A stretch of DNA of 64,000 bases. It comes from Pseudaminobacter sp040049255. GTDB lineage: Bacteria > Pseudomonadota > Alphaproteobacteria > Rhizobiales > Rhizobiaceae. The DNA lies in the NCBI RefSeq assembly GCF_040049255.1, contig NZ_JBDZDR010000003.1, positions 124,001 to 188,000 of the forward strand, written 5' to 3'. Positions within the stretch are counted from its first letter, which is position 1, and each line of letters begins with the position of its first letter. This document shows, piece after piece, positions 1 through 8,895 of this stretch. Under the pieces are notes generated by a model that saw only the letters and a list, made by a program, of their open reading frames with translations, made no database searches and had not been told where the DNA came from. Position numbers and translations under genes: made by a program.

Positions 1-66
1 CAATGGATGCAGAAATTTGCTGAGCGGGCTATCGCTCAGGTGAAGGTGATAGCGGCAGATGTTTGA
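1..66 (+). CDS. C-terminal tail of an upstream gene (partial)
   Basis: The frame from base 1 is open for 21 codons and stops at TGA 64-66. It overlaps the ATG of the helicase gene at 59 by eight bases, so the two genes are translationally coupled. The tail is short, basic and helical-looking, and too short to identify. If the helicase is HamB, this would be the end of HamA (DUF1837), but that is inference from gene order only. Confidence 0.5.
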   Translation, partial: QWMQKFAERAIAQVKVIAADV

Positions 67-3000
67 TCCGATCACGACGTTGCTTGTCCGAAGCGCGCCC
101 GCTCTGGAAGGCCTCGACATCGAAGGGCTTCCTAAGCGGCTGACCAACGCATTCGCCGATATTGTCTCCGCTCGGATTCGATTGCGGACGGCAGTGGAGC
201 CGGGCGAGCGCACGGAACTGGTCGAAACATTTGCCGAACTGCGCCGCGTGTCTGCCGCTCACGAATCCTATGTCGCACTGCTGCCGGACCGCGAAAATCG
301 AGCTGCAGCCGCGTTCGTGGCTGCATCCGCGCACCAAGCTTGCATGCTCGCAGAGCCTGCTGACGATCCCGGCAGCCGCGTCGACGCCGCCGCTCTTTCT
401 CCCGAGATATGCTCGACGCTCCTCTTCCTTATTGCAGAGGCGCATGCGGACGCTGCCGAAGCGGCTAAGCGCATCATTCCTCATCCTGATGCCAATCCGG
501 TCGAGAGGGCTCTCCTGTTCGCCATCAAAAATCTGGCCCAGGGCAGGCTCAGAGCGATTGTAAGTTCCGATCTACCCGAAATCGCCGGACCGGGAGAAGA
601 CACCAGCGAGCGTGCGCTGCAGGCGCTGCAGCTCCTGCTGTTGCGGGGTGTCCATCGGCTTGCAATCCAACTCCGTCTCCGTCGAGATCCATCGAAGAGC
701 GAAGGCGGTGCAGAGACCGCCATGTCTATCTTCTTGCATGCCAAAAGCCTTTGCGCCGAGCGGATCGACGGCGTGCTGACGTCGGGCGACCAGGTCTTCA
801 GTCTTTACCCAGGTCCGCTTCACTTGGCGAACTTGCTGCTGTCGGTAGAGCGCGACCTGATCGAAACAGCCCTCACCAGAATTCCGACGCCCCCAGATGT
901 GTCTGAAGATGGGTGGTGGCGGACTATCCGCCGATTGGCAGGCCAGCGACCCTTCCTGTGGCGCAATCATCGTGAGGCGATTGATAAGGGGTATCTCACG
1001 CCAGGCGTATCGTCGTCGATCAGCTTTCCGACAGGTGCCGGGAAGTCGACCTTAGCCGAATTGAAGATCGCGACAGCGCTCTTGCGGGAGCAAAAGGTCG
1101 TCTTCCTGGCGCCGACCAACGCTCTTGTAGGCCAAACCGCGCGCACGCTTCAGAAGGCGTTCCGAGACTACGACATTCTTGAGAGCCTCGACGAAGACCT
1201 CACCTTTGTGGACTCCGTCGAGCTGCCCGAGGTGACCGTGACAACGCCGGAGCGGTGTCTAATGCTGCTCTCCATCCAGCCTGAAGCATTTGCTGATCTG
1301 GGTCTGATCGTTTTCGACGAATGCCACTTGCTCCATCCTCGCGAAGATGACCGCAGTCGGCGCGGGCTAGATTCCATGCTGTGTCTGCTCAACCTGACGC
1401 AGATTGCGCCAAACGCAGACCTCCTTCTTCTATCGGCCATGATGAAGAACACGGCCGAGATTGCGGCTTGGGTCAAGTCCCTCACCGGTCGAGAGTGCCT
1501 TCCACTCGATCTGGCATGGAAACCGACCCGGCAGGTCCGCGGGTGCGTCGTTTACCCAGCCGACGAGATTGCGCGATTGAATGAAATCTTAGCGCAGGCA
1601 CGTCGCGACAAGCCCACGCAAAAGACGACGCCAGCACCCGTGAAGCGGCAGTTACTCGCCCATCCTTTCGGGCTCTTCGGCCTGCTTCAGACGTGGAGCA
1701 CGACGAACCGGGAGGATTACGCATTGCTCCCGCTGTTGCCCGATCGCCAGTCGCTCTCGACGGGCAGGCGGAAAAGCGGCGACTGGTATTTGACTCCAAA
1801 TGGAAATGAGGTGAGCGGCGCAATCGCCGCCTCGGCAGTCGGCGCCGGGATGAAGACGCTCGTCTTTCTCCAGACCACGGTGTTTTGCGAGAGCTGCGTC
1901 AAGAACTTTCCCGACAGGCTGACACCGCGCGCCGTAACCCTCACCGACGAGGAAATTCATTGGCGCAATCTGGTCGTCGAGGAGATGGGCGGCCCGGATC
2001 ACTGCTACCTCAAACTCGACGATGATGGTGTGCTCCGTACTGGTGCCGCCAGCCACCATGCACTCCTTTTGAAAGACGAGCGAGAGCTGCATGAATCGCT
2101 GTTCAAGAGGCGCGACGGCATTGATGTGCTATTCGCGACATCGACGCTGGCGCAGGGGATGAACCTGCCGAGCGAAGTGGTGATCATATCTGGAGACAGC
2201 CGGTTCGACCCCGGCGCTGACAGGCTAAAAGCTCTCGAGGCCCATGAGCTGTTGAACGCGGCCGGCAGGGCAGGGCGAGCTGGCGAAGGCGCCCAGGGGT
2301 TTGTGCTCCTAGTTCCGAGCAAAGTCATCGATTTCGATGACAAGAAGAATGAAATTAATGGGCATTGGATGGAACTGCAGGCCATCTTCCAGCAGTCGGA
2401 TCAGTGTCTCGTGATCGATGATCCGATGACGGCTATCCTCGATCAGATCCACAATGGCATCACTACGAGCGGCTTGAGCGCATATCTGCTCAGTAAACTT
2501 CCGTTTAAACTCTCGCCGGCGGCTGATGATCCCGCCGTAAGCCTTCTCAAGCGCTCATTCGCGGCATTCAAGGCAAAGGAGGCCGGGAATGAGGCTTGGT
2601 TGGAGAGCCGGGTTGCAGCGGCTGTCGCGGCACGCGCGATGGTCGAGCAGCCACAAGAGAGAAAGTGGATCGAGCAGGTCGCAACCGCGACAGGCCTGCC
2701 CGTCAGTTTGCTGCAAGAGCTCGTCGACCTCGCAGATGCGGGCAGTTTCGACGGTTCGGCCATTGATGTCATGAACACCCTGCTTGGATGGCTCTCGACC
2801 AAACCGGCGGTCCTCTTAGACCTTGTCCGGTCGCAAAGCCTAGAAGAGATGTTCGGGGAGAAATATAAGAAACTCCCTAGTGACAAGGAGCGAGCCGAGC
2901 TGGCGCTCGCAACCATCACTCAGCTTTTGCCGCATTGGATGGCAGGTGCGCCCTTGTGCGAGATCGAAGCTGCATATCTTGGGCGTCCCGATCAGCTCGA

Positions 3001-3355
3001 TAAATGCGAATACGCCCGACACTTCGTTGCGCGAATCGTTCCCGACCTAGCTTTCCTGGCCGGCCTTCCGGCACGCCTGATAGCCGCGCGCGACAGGACC
3101 GGACTTGAACCACCCCCGCCCCTGCGCACAGTCCTTGCGACAATGGGAAGCATTGTGCGCGAGGGCTGCGATAGCCCGGAGTCGCTCGCCACCAGTATCA
3201 ATTGCGGTCGAACGGTCTCGCGTGTCGCCTCGCGTAAGGTCTACGACCGTATCAAGAGCTTTGCGCTCACCGGTAGTCCGACCGAGGAATTCGAAGAAAC
3301 AAGAAATCGTATGCGATCGGCCGACGCCATATCTAATTTCGACCATTTGAGCTAA
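59..3355 (+). CDS. Superfamily 2 DEAD/DEAH-type helicase, candidate Hachiman HamB-like defence helicase
   Basis: A 1,098-residue ATP-dependent helicase. Visible motifs: Walker A PTGAGKST at about residues 324-331, motif Ia-like FLAPTN near 349, DECH at 420-423, motif III SAM at 459-461, a motif V-like stretch (ATSTLAQGMN) near 693-702, and the arginine-finger motif NAAGRAGRAG at 733-742. The first 300 residues are helical and match no domain I recognise; the last 340 are also unassigned. The ATG at 59 overlaps the stop of the preceding gene, as in two-gene defence operons such as Hachiman, where a DUF1837 protein precedes a helicase of about this size. The helicase call is firm; the Hachiman assignment is inference because the partner lies outside the window. 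A Ski2-like or other island helicase is the main alternative. Confidence 0.85.
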   Translation: MFDPITTLLVRSAPALEGLDIEGLPKRLTNAFADIVSARIRLRTAVEPGERTELVETFAELRRVSAAHESYVALLPDRENRAAAAFVAASAHQACMLAEPADDPGSRVDAAALSPEICSTLLFLIAEAHADAAEAAKRIIPHPDANPVERALLFAIKNLAQGRLRAIVSSDLPEIAGPGEDTSERALQALQLLLLRGVHRLAIQLRLRRDPSKSEGGAETAMSIFLHAKSLCAERIDGVLTSGDQVFSLYPGPLHLANLLLSVERDLIETALTRIPTPPDVSEDGWWRTIRRLAGQRPFLWRNHREAIDKGYLTPGVSSSISFPTGAGKSTLAELKIATALLREQKVVFLAPTNALVGQTARTLQKAFRDYDILESLDEDLTFVDSVELPEVTVTTPERCLMLLSIQPEAFADLGLIVFDECHLLHPREDDRSRRGLDSMLCLLNLTQIAPNADLLLLSAMMKNTAEIAAWVKSLTGRECLPLDLAWKPTRQVRGCVVYPADEIARLNEILAQARRDKPTQKTTPAPVKRQLLAHPFGLFGLLQTWSTTNREDYALLPLLPDRQSLSTGRRKSGDWYLTPNGNEVSGAIAASAVGAGMKTLVFLQTTVFCESCVKNFPDRLTPRAVTLTDEEIHWRNLVVEEMGGPDHCYLKLDDDGVLRTGAASHHALLLKDERELHESLFKRRDGIDVLFATSTLAQGMNLPSEVVIISGDSRFDPGADRLKALEAHELLNAAGRAGRAGEGAQGFVLLVPSKVIDFDDKKNEINGHWMELQAIFQQSDQCLVIDDPMTAILDQIHNGITTSGLSAYLLSKLPFKLSPAADDPAVSLLKRSFAAFKAKEAGNEAWLESRVAAAVAARAMVEQPQERKWIEQVATATGLPVSLLQELVDLADAGSFDGSAIDVMNTLLGWLSTKPAVLLDLVRSQSLEEMFGEKYKKLPSDKERAELALATITQLLPHWMAGAPLCEIEAAYLGRPDQLDKCEYARHFVARIVPDLAFLAGLPARLIAARDRTGLEPPPPLRTVLATMGSIVREGCDSPESLATSINCGRTVSRVASRKVYDRIKSFALTGSPTEEFEETRNRMRSADAISNFDHLS

Positions 3356-3624
3356 GTGGCGGCTTTCGTCGATCAGCGGGATACGCTCAGATGACATTGT
3401 TCGAACCCGCCGACGGTTTGAACAACACAGGCATTCTTCGACCAAATCAGTACGACGGCGACCAGTCGCGTCACTTCTACAGGAGCGAGGTGCTGGCTGA
3501 AGCCTTCCTGTGTGCGTCGCATGGCATCGCGCCAACCCGAACTTCTATGTCGAGACAATTCCACTGCAATAGGCTGTGCAGACACGTTCCGATCACGTGA
3601 CCTTTTTCGATTTTGGCGCCGGCT

Positions 3625-4308
3625 TCAGGCCCCAGACTTAGCCAGCTTATCCGCTGCTTCAAATATCCATCGGCGCACAAGCGACCGTGCCTCTTCCAAT
3701 GTCATGGGTTTTTTAGCCATCTCATGTTTCCCGGCTCGGTGCCGGAACATGGCGTTGGCTGTTTGTGTGAAATTCTTGGTGGGAGCGCTCCCAAGCAAGT
3801 CGGCATCGCGCAGACATTCAAAAGCCTTATAGAGCTCGAACCAATCGGGGTTCGATCCGCAATACAGCAAAGCCTGCGAAATTGACTCGTGTGCTAACGC
3901 AACCGTCATCCGTTGTTGCGCGCGTGTGGGGGAGGGGGGTGGTTCGATCAACCTTCCAAGTGAGTCATAGATGCAGAGTTCCGGGGATCCCATCCCAAAC
4001 TGGAAGTGAATTGATTCAGGCTCAAGATGGACTGTGCGGTGGAGCCGTCCATCGCGATCTTCGCAAGTGCCATTTACGACGACTTCAGACTCTCCAATCA
4101 TCGCAATCACAATGCTGTTCATTTGTCGGACAAGCAGCTTTGCTGCGTCGTACATCTCTCTGGGCTCCGTTACGCCAGAGAGGCTATTGGCCTTTAAGAC
4201 AAACAGATCGCCGTGTGAGATCATCTCGACGTAAGGATCGAACGGCGCTTTGAAAAGCTCCAACCAATTCTTTCTGTCACGCTCGCTTGCTTGTAGAAAT
4301 GGCCACAT
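3625..4308 (-). CDS. Hypothetical protein, 227 residues
   Basis: Not recognised. The protein is soluble, with no signal peptide or membrane segment. The N-terminal half looks mixed alpha/beta (a WPFLQASERDRKNW start, then a strand-rich middle), a proline-rich link (IEPPPSPTRAQQR) sits near residues 120-132, and the C-terminal third is helical and basic. It lies 152 bp downstream of the CoiA-like nuclease on the same strand, so the two may be co-transcribed. It faces the helicase gene tail to tail across 269 bp with no clear gene. Confidence reflects that it is a gene, not a function. Confidence 0.65.
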   Translation of the reverse strand: MWPFLQASERDRKNWLELFKAPFDPYVEMISHGDLFVLKANSLSGVTEPREMYDAAKLLVRQMNSIVIAMIGESEVVVNGTCEDRDGRLHRTVHLEPESIHFQFGMGSPELCIYDSLGRLIEPPPSPTRAQQRMTVALAHESISQALLYCGSNPDWFELYKAFECLRDADLLGSAPTKNFTQTANAMFRHRAGKHEMAKKPMTLEEARSLVRRWIFEAADKLAKSGA

Positions 4309-4460
4309 GGCTTTGGCTAGGAAGCCCTCCCAACAAAGGGTGCAAAGAGCGCCGCGACGTCGCTACGATAGCATATGAAGCGATTGGTATCGAAAAAGCC
4401 TGCCCCTGCAAAGGTTAGGTGACGGAGGTCTTGCGTCTCGCGCAGGACGCAACCGTTCTC

Positions 4461-5525
4461 TTAGGAGCGCACCCACCAGATGTCCTTCCAGCCGCAGCTA
4501 TCGAGAACCTCTTTCCAACCATGCGAGACAGGCACTCGAAACGCATCAACCGGCTCGTCATCCCAAACGGCATCTAGTTCATGAAACTGCCCTATGAGGC
4601 TATCACAATGAGCGCAGCCATTGCTCAGGTATCTTCTCCCTTGAGCCCTGCTGGACCGTTCCTTTATCGGTCCAACGCTATGGTGCGATGATACACGGTC
4701 GCGGATCATTTCTGCCGGCTGCGGGTATTCTCCGAGGCTCGGAATAGTGACTAGGAATTCCTTGCCGCCCAGCACGATTTGCACGACCGTCACAATGCGA
4801 GTTTCGGCCCCGCAGGACCAGCAGAACATCGTGCCGGTTCGAATACGAACCGTGATCTCATCAGCAGGGTCGATGCCAAACCTAAATTTTCCGCCGACGG
4901 CAGCCTTAAGGAACTGGTCCATTGGCAACACCTGATGCCACCGATCGGGCTTCTCCCGGTCTCGAGCATGCACGTCTTCTGTTTTGGGAATTAGCGCTGT
5001 CATCCCTTCCTGGATGTTCCCGCCTATGCAGACGGCCGGAAGGCTTTTGGTAATCGGAAAGCCCGGTTGGCGCAGCAACCAAAGCCCGCGAACACCCGAG
5101 CGACGGTAGCGTTCTTGCCGCCCGAGAGTCTCCTCCGGCGTCTGTCCTGACCATTGAATTTCTATCGCGATCCTGAGATCTCCTCTCTTTGCAAGGACGT
5201 CAGCTTTCCACAATGTGCCGTCGGGTGCCGCCCCGGCGTGCTCTGTTTCAGCATCCCACCCACATGCACGGACTGCCTCCACGGTGAGTCGCTTCAGGTG
5301 CAAATGCTCCTCAGTTTCCGGAACCCGGTCGCACTGACCAATGACCTTGTGGGCGAAAAACCTCGTTCCTCGGGTAGATCGCTTAAGCACAACTGATGCC
5401 TGGCAGCATGGCATGCGCAAATTTTGAAACCGTCTGTTTTCGAGTAACAGTGCTCGCCATTCTACGTCCGATAAATCGAACGATTGAATGCTGTTACCAC
5501 TTGAGTGGAGGCATCGGAGAGGCAT
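4461..5525 (-). CDS. CoiA-like PD-(D/E)XK nuclease family protein
   Basis: A 354-residue protein resembling the competence protein CoiA family. A small N-terminal region contains a C-C pair (residues 40-41). The nuclease core follows, with the HLHLK helix near 74-78, Asp109 (KADVLAK) and the Glu122-x-Gln124 strand (IAIEIQWSG). This D...ExQ pattern is the CoiA variant of the PD-(D/E)XK active site. The C-terminal half has two Cys-x2-Cys pairs (CWSC and CAHC), suggesting a zinc-binding module. No other competence genes are nearby; neighbours are a helicase, a McrA-like endonuclease and a small PD-(D/E)XK-like protein, so a defence or DNA-processing role is more likely than natural competence. 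It is divergent from the gene at 5,610, sharing an 84-bp intergenic region. Confidence 0.75.
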   Translation of the reverse strand: MPLRCLHSSGNSIQSFDLSDVEWRALLLENRRFQNLRMPCCQASVVLKRSTRGTRFFAHKVIGQCDRVPETEEHLHLKRLTVEAVRACGWDAETEHAGAAPDGTLWKADVLAKRGDLRIAIEIQWSGQTPEETLGRQERYRRSGVRGLWLLRQPGFPITKSLPAVCIGGNIQEGMTALIPKTEDVHARDREKPDRWHQVLPMDQFLKAAVGGKFRFGIDPADEITVRIRTGTMFCWSCGAETRIVTVVQIVLGGKEFLVTIPSLGEYPQPAEMIRDRVSSHHSVGPIKERSSRAQGRRYLSNGCAHCDSLIGQFHELDAVWDDEPVDAFRVPVSHGWKEVLDSCGWKDIWWVRS

Positions 5526-5609
5526 GCCTGGCTACCTGTTTCCAACTCTCTTAGGAAAACCTAGAGAAATAGAATTGCACAATCGTATTGCATGAAAAAT
5601 CGGTGAGAT

Positions 5610-6086
5610 ATGCCTTACAGACGCGAATTTGAATTACCGCCAGTCGTCGCTGAGCTAGTCACTGCCCGCAATAAATTGCGGGAACACTACAAGGGTGCTG
5701 GTCTGAATTTCACGCTAGACGGCAACCTGGTGGGCGACATCGGGGAAGCGGTCGCGGCCGAGCTGTTTGGTATCAAGCTAGTCGCTGCAAACGGTGCCGG
5801 GGTGGACGGTCACGCAGCTGACGGGAGATCTGTCCAGGTAAAGGTGACGGGAACGGGACGAGGTCCGGTTTTCAGATGTGTCGATACCCGGGCCGACCAC
5901 TTGCTGTTCTTTGATATCGATTTCGGCAAGCTGCGAGGCAAGATCGTTTTTAATGGTCCGGAGAGGATCGCACTGGCCAAGATGCCTAAGAGCTGGCTAG
6001 GGCAACGTCCAGTGACCAAGGCCCAGATCAGAGAAGCCGATGCCCTGGTACGTATTGAGGATCGCCTGCGTCGATTAGACGTCTAA
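5610..6086 (+). CDS. Small PD-(D/E)XK-like protein (DUF6998-like)
   Basis: A 158-residue protein. The helix GDIGEAVAAELFG (residues 42-54, Glu46) is followed by a turn with Asp66 and the strand DGRSVQVKVTG (Asp71, Gln76, Lys78). An early Glu and a D...QxK core is typical of minimal restriction-endonuclease folds. I associate it with DUF6998 from memory of the pattern. No DNA-recognition domain is visible. The McrA-like HNH gene starts 97 bp downstream on the same strand, so the pair probably forms one transcription unit. It could be a nuclease subunit, an effector or an inactive accessory; the sequence does not settle this. Confidence 0.65.
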   Translation: MPYRREFELPPVVAELVTARNKLREHYKGAGLNFTLDGNLVGDIGEAVAAELFGIKLVAANGAGVDGHAADGRSVQVKVTGTGRGPVFRCVDTRADHLLFFDIDFGKLRGKIVFNGPERIALAKMPKSWLGQRPVTKAQIREADALVRIEDRLRRLDV

Positions 6087-6183
6087 ACGCAGCGCGCTTC
6101 CAACAAACAAAGAGCGCTGCAAGGACACTTCTTGCGCAGCGAGCCTCGTTGTGACGAAACTTAAACTGACTTGGGAGGGGGAA

Positions 6184-7203
6184 ATGGCTTTAGAACGGAG
6201 CACGCGCAACGTAACGCGACCGGCGGTTCTCGCTGCCTTGGCCGAATACAAGAAAATCGGCCAGAAGGCGTTCCTCAAGAAGTATGGCTACAAACCTGCT
6301 CGGACCTATCGACTCTGGCACGAGGGTGAGCCCTACGACAGCAAGGCAATCATAGGGGCAGCGTTTGGCTATCTTCCAGGTAGCCCCAAGCCGCTCCGCT
6401 ATGATGAATTCAGCGGTGGTCTGGTCCACGTCGTTCCCGTCCTGAAGGAATTGGGCTTCAGCTTTGATCAACCTGCGGACGTCGTGACAAAGGGGAAGAA
6501 CCCGCTTTGGACGCGCGATCAGCTCATCCTCGCGCTTGACCTCTACGTGAGGCATGATGGTCGCGATCCGGGCGCCAATCATCCTGAAGTGATCGAAATA
6601 TCAGCGCTGCTGAAGCAGATGGCGACCGAGATCGGGCAGGCGACCTTTCGCAATCCCAACGGGGTTATCATGAAACTGATGAACTTCCGCAGCCTGGATC
6701 CTGCATTCACCGGCAAGGGTGGCAAAGGGCTGGATGGAGCAAGCAAGTTGGACAAGGCGGTTTGGTCTGAGTTCTACGGTAAGCCCCAGCAGCTGGCCAT
6801 TGCTGCGGAAGCTGTGCGCGCGGCCGTGGTAGAGAACCTATCCGACGACGAATCTGATGAGATTCAGAGCTACAGCGTCAAAGAAGGCAAAGTATCTTAT
6901 CGCTACCACCGCGTGCTTGAACGCAAGGGGGCGGTGGTGTCTTTGCGGAAGCGAGCTGCGCTGACGAAGCACGGAAAGTTGGATTGTGAGGCGTGCGGCT
7001 TCGATTTCGTAGCGGTCTATGGGCCGCGCGGTTATGGCTTTATCGAAGCTCACCACACCAACCCTGTCCACGCGATGAAGGAAGGTGACGAAACGGCGCC
7101 CGAAGACCTCTCGCTCCTCTGCTCGAATTGCCACCGCATGATCCACAAGGCAAAGCCCTGGCTCACAGTTGATGAGTTAAAGGCCTTGCTAGTGAACGCA
7201 TGA
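6184..7203 (+). CDS. McrA-like (ScoMcrA-type) HNH endonuclease
   Basis: Predicted to cleave DNA, probably modified DNA as type IV restriction enzymes of the ScoMcrA group do. The protein is 339 residues from the ATG at 6184. Residues about 10-95 resemble the ScoMcrA N-terminal head domain (a kinked helix, then YDSKAIIGAAFGY and FSGG). A helical middle follows. The HNH module is at the end: CEAC (268-271), HHTNP (290-294) and CSNCHRMIH (313-321), giving paired zinc cysteines and catalytic histidines. A GTG at 6151 would add 11 residues, but the ATG has a strong GGGAGGGGG ribosome-binding site immediately upstream and the domain begins there. The substrate modification cannot be read from the sequence. 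Confidence 0.8.
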   Translation: MALERSTRNVTRPAVLAALAEYKKIGQKAFLKKYGYKPARTYRLWHEGEPYDSKAIIGAAFGYLPGSPKPLRYDEFSGGLVHVVPVLKELGFSFDQPADVVTKGKNPLWTRDQLILALDLYVRHDGRDPGANHPEVIEISALLKQMATEIGQATFRNPNGVIMKLMNFRSLDPAFTGKGGKGLDGASKLDKAVWSEFYGKPQQLAIAAEAVRAAVVENLSDDESDEIQSYSVKEGKVSYRYHRVLERKGAVVSLRKRAALTKHGKLDCEACGFDFVAVYGPRGYGFIEAHHTNPVHAMKEGDETAPEDLSLLCSNCHRMIHKAKPWLTVDELKALLVNA

Positions 7204-7246
7204 TGCGGGCAAGCGGAGGACGCCACTCTACTGCGATCATGTTAGG

Positions 7247-7302
7247 AAGGTCGGCGTGAACGGATTACTGCTCCACCATACACCAACCAAGGTTAGGATG
7301 CC
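7247..7302. repeat. 56-bp dispersed repeat, copy A
   Basis: Aligned by eye with 15,038-15,093, the two are the same length and differ at 6 of 56 positions. Both lie in gene-poor DNA of the island. On the minus strand both copies read through the same open frame (core GVWW..NPFTPTF), with four replacement and two silent differences, so they may be remnants of a coding sequence. Confidence 0.75.
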
Positions 7303-7370
7303 GTGCCTCAATGCCGTCTCCTGCAATCAGTCGCTAGTCGGTGGGGGCAAAGCCTTATAGCTAGTTTTGA

Positions 7371-7437
7371 AGTCCCCACCCCCTCAAAAAAACTCCCCGA
7401 GGGCTCAGCCCATCCCCCCGTTCGCGGCAATCGCGAC
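7371..7437. repeat. Degenerate C-rich/A-tract repeat, copy 1
   Basis: The pattern is a C-rich run, CTCAAAAAAA, then a C-rich run and CGGCAATCGCGACGA. It resembles 15,575-15,649, where the A-tract and the CGGCAACCGCGACGA end are shared with gaps. Identity is moderate and judged by eye. Confidence 0.4.
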
Positions 7438-7560
7438 GATGTAGAGAGCGATCCCCCACCCATAGCGGGCTAACAAATCACCACTGCTTGCTGTCGAAAT
7501 GTCCAGCAGTAGTTCACATTGCGGTGACTTATCAGATCACCGTTATATCATTCTTCCTGC

Positions 7561-8895
7561 TTAATCTTCCTGGAAGGCGTGAGCGAAGCTGTCGGCAAAA
7601 GGCTGAAAGAGATATTCGAGCATCGTGCGCTCACCCGTCACAATGGACACATCAACCGGCATGCCCGGATAAAGCTTCACGTAGGGAAGGTGCTTGAACT
7701 GGGCGGCATCCACCTCGACCGTCGCCGTGAAATATGTCGTTCCGGTTCGCTCCTCGACCACCGCATCAGCCGAGACGCGGGTGAGCATTCCTTCCAGCGT
7801 CGGTGTCACCCGCTGCTTGAAAGCCACGAGGCGCACCGCTGCCGGCAGGCCAGGGCGCACGACATCAATATCCAGCGGCTGGATCTTCACGTCCAGCACC
7901 ATCTTGTCCTGTAACGGTACGAGGTCGAGAAGGGCGCCACCCGGCGCGACCACCCCGCCCGACGTGAAATAGCGGAGGTTCATAACCACCCCGTCCTCGG
8001 GAGCGGATATCTCCCGGCGCTCGACACGCGCGCCGGACTTCGCGAGCGTCTTTTCGAGCTCGGAGCGCTTGATCTGAACTGCGCGAAGGTCCTCGGAGGC
8101 GGTCTTGACCTGTGAGGCCCGTAAGTTCTCGATCTGCGCCTCGGCCTCTGCGATCTGCTGCCTGAGGCCTTCGATCCGCGCCCGATTCCCCTCCGCGTCG
8201 CCTTCATTGGCGGTGATCTGTCGCTCCAAGCCTAACGCGCGGGACTTCACCCCGTAGCCCTTCTTAAGAAGCGTCCGGGCATCCTCCAGCTCCTCTCGAA
8301 GCGAAGGGAGCTGCTGCTCGATCGCGTAGATCTGAGAGACCAGCGCCGAGATCAAGGCCTGGTGCTGAGCGATCCGCTGTCGCCAGACCTCGACCTGGGC
8401 CTTCAGCACCTCGGCCTGGTCCGAGAAGATGCGCTCCTGCCCGGTGATCGCCTCGGCGACGGCCGGCTCGTTCCGCCGGGCTACCAGCTCCGCCGAAAAC
8501 GTAATCTCGGTGAGACCGTTGCGCTGCGCCGAGAGACGGGCTTCGCTAGCTAGCAGTGCATCTAGCTCATCACGTGCAGAATTGCGGTCGGACTCGGCAT
8601 CGAGTCCGTCGAGCCGGACCAGCACCTGCCCCTTTTTGACCGCATCCCCCTCGCGGACCAGGATTTCCTGGATGATCCCGCCCTCCAGATGCTGGACGGT
8701 CTTGCGGTTGCTGTCGGCCTTGACGACGCCTGGCGCAACCGCCGCACTCGTCAGCGGAGCAGTCGCCGCCCAGAAGCCGAAGCAGCCGAACATCAGTCCG
8801 ATCACGGCAAGGCCGCCGACGACATGGCTGTGAACCGGTGGGTGGGTGGGCGGCGGCGCCAGCTCCAGGGTTCCCAAGTGCGGGGCCGTTCTCAT
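7561..8895 (-). CDS. HlyD-family periplasmic adaptor of a type I secretion system
   Basis: The membrane-fusion subunit that bridges the inner-membrane exporter and a TolC-like outer-membrane channel. The 444-residue length is usual for the family (PrtE/PrsE type). One transmembrane segment lies at about residues 25-47 (VVGGLAVIGLMFGCFGFWAA), followed by a lipoyl-like half (VQHLEGGIIQEILVREGDAV), a long coiled coil of about 200 residues rich in Glu, Gln, Arg and Leu, the second lipoyl half, and a beta-barrel C-terminus (FTATVEV...LYPGMPVDVSIVTGERT). Its start at 8,895 overlaps the last base of the ABC exporter gene, so translation is coupled. No tolC-like gene is in the window, so the outer-membrane partner must be elsewhere. 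Confidence 0.92.
   Translation of the reverse strand: MRTAPHLGTLELAPPPTHPPVHSHVVGGLAVIGLMFGCFGFWAATAPLTSAAVAPGVVKADSNRKTVQHLEGGIIQEILVREGDAVKKGQVLVRLDGLDAESDRNSARDELDALLASEARLSAQRNGLTEITFSAELVARRNEPAVAEAITGQERIFSDQAEVLKAQVEVWRQRIAQHQALISALVSQIYAIEQQLPSLREELEDARTLLKKGYGVKSRALGLERQITANEGDAEGNRARIEGLRQQIAEAEAQIENLRASQVKTASEDLRAVQIKRSELEKTLAKSGARVERREISAPEDGVVMNLRYFTSGGVVAPGGALLDLVPLQDKMVLDVKIQPLDIDVVRPGLPAAVRLVAFKQRVTPTLEGMLTRVSADAVVEERTGTTYFTATVEVDAAQFKHLPYVKLYPGMPVDVSIVTGERTMLEYLFQPFADSFAHAFQED

Larger units (their letters stand above)
7204..7560. other. Intergenic region with diverged repeat copies
   Basis: This 357-bp stretch between the HNH gene and the secretion operon contains no convincing gene. 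It holds one copy of a 56-bp repeat (7,247-7,302) shared with 15,038-15,093, and a C-rich/A-tract segment (7,371-7,437) resembling segments near 15,575 and 16,203. Confidence 0.6.

Noticed and set aside
3391..3600. A 69-codon plus-strand frame after the helicase gene
   Set aside because: It begins plausibly (MTLFEPADGLNNTG) but turns into low-quality sequence and has no recognisable partner; too short to support.
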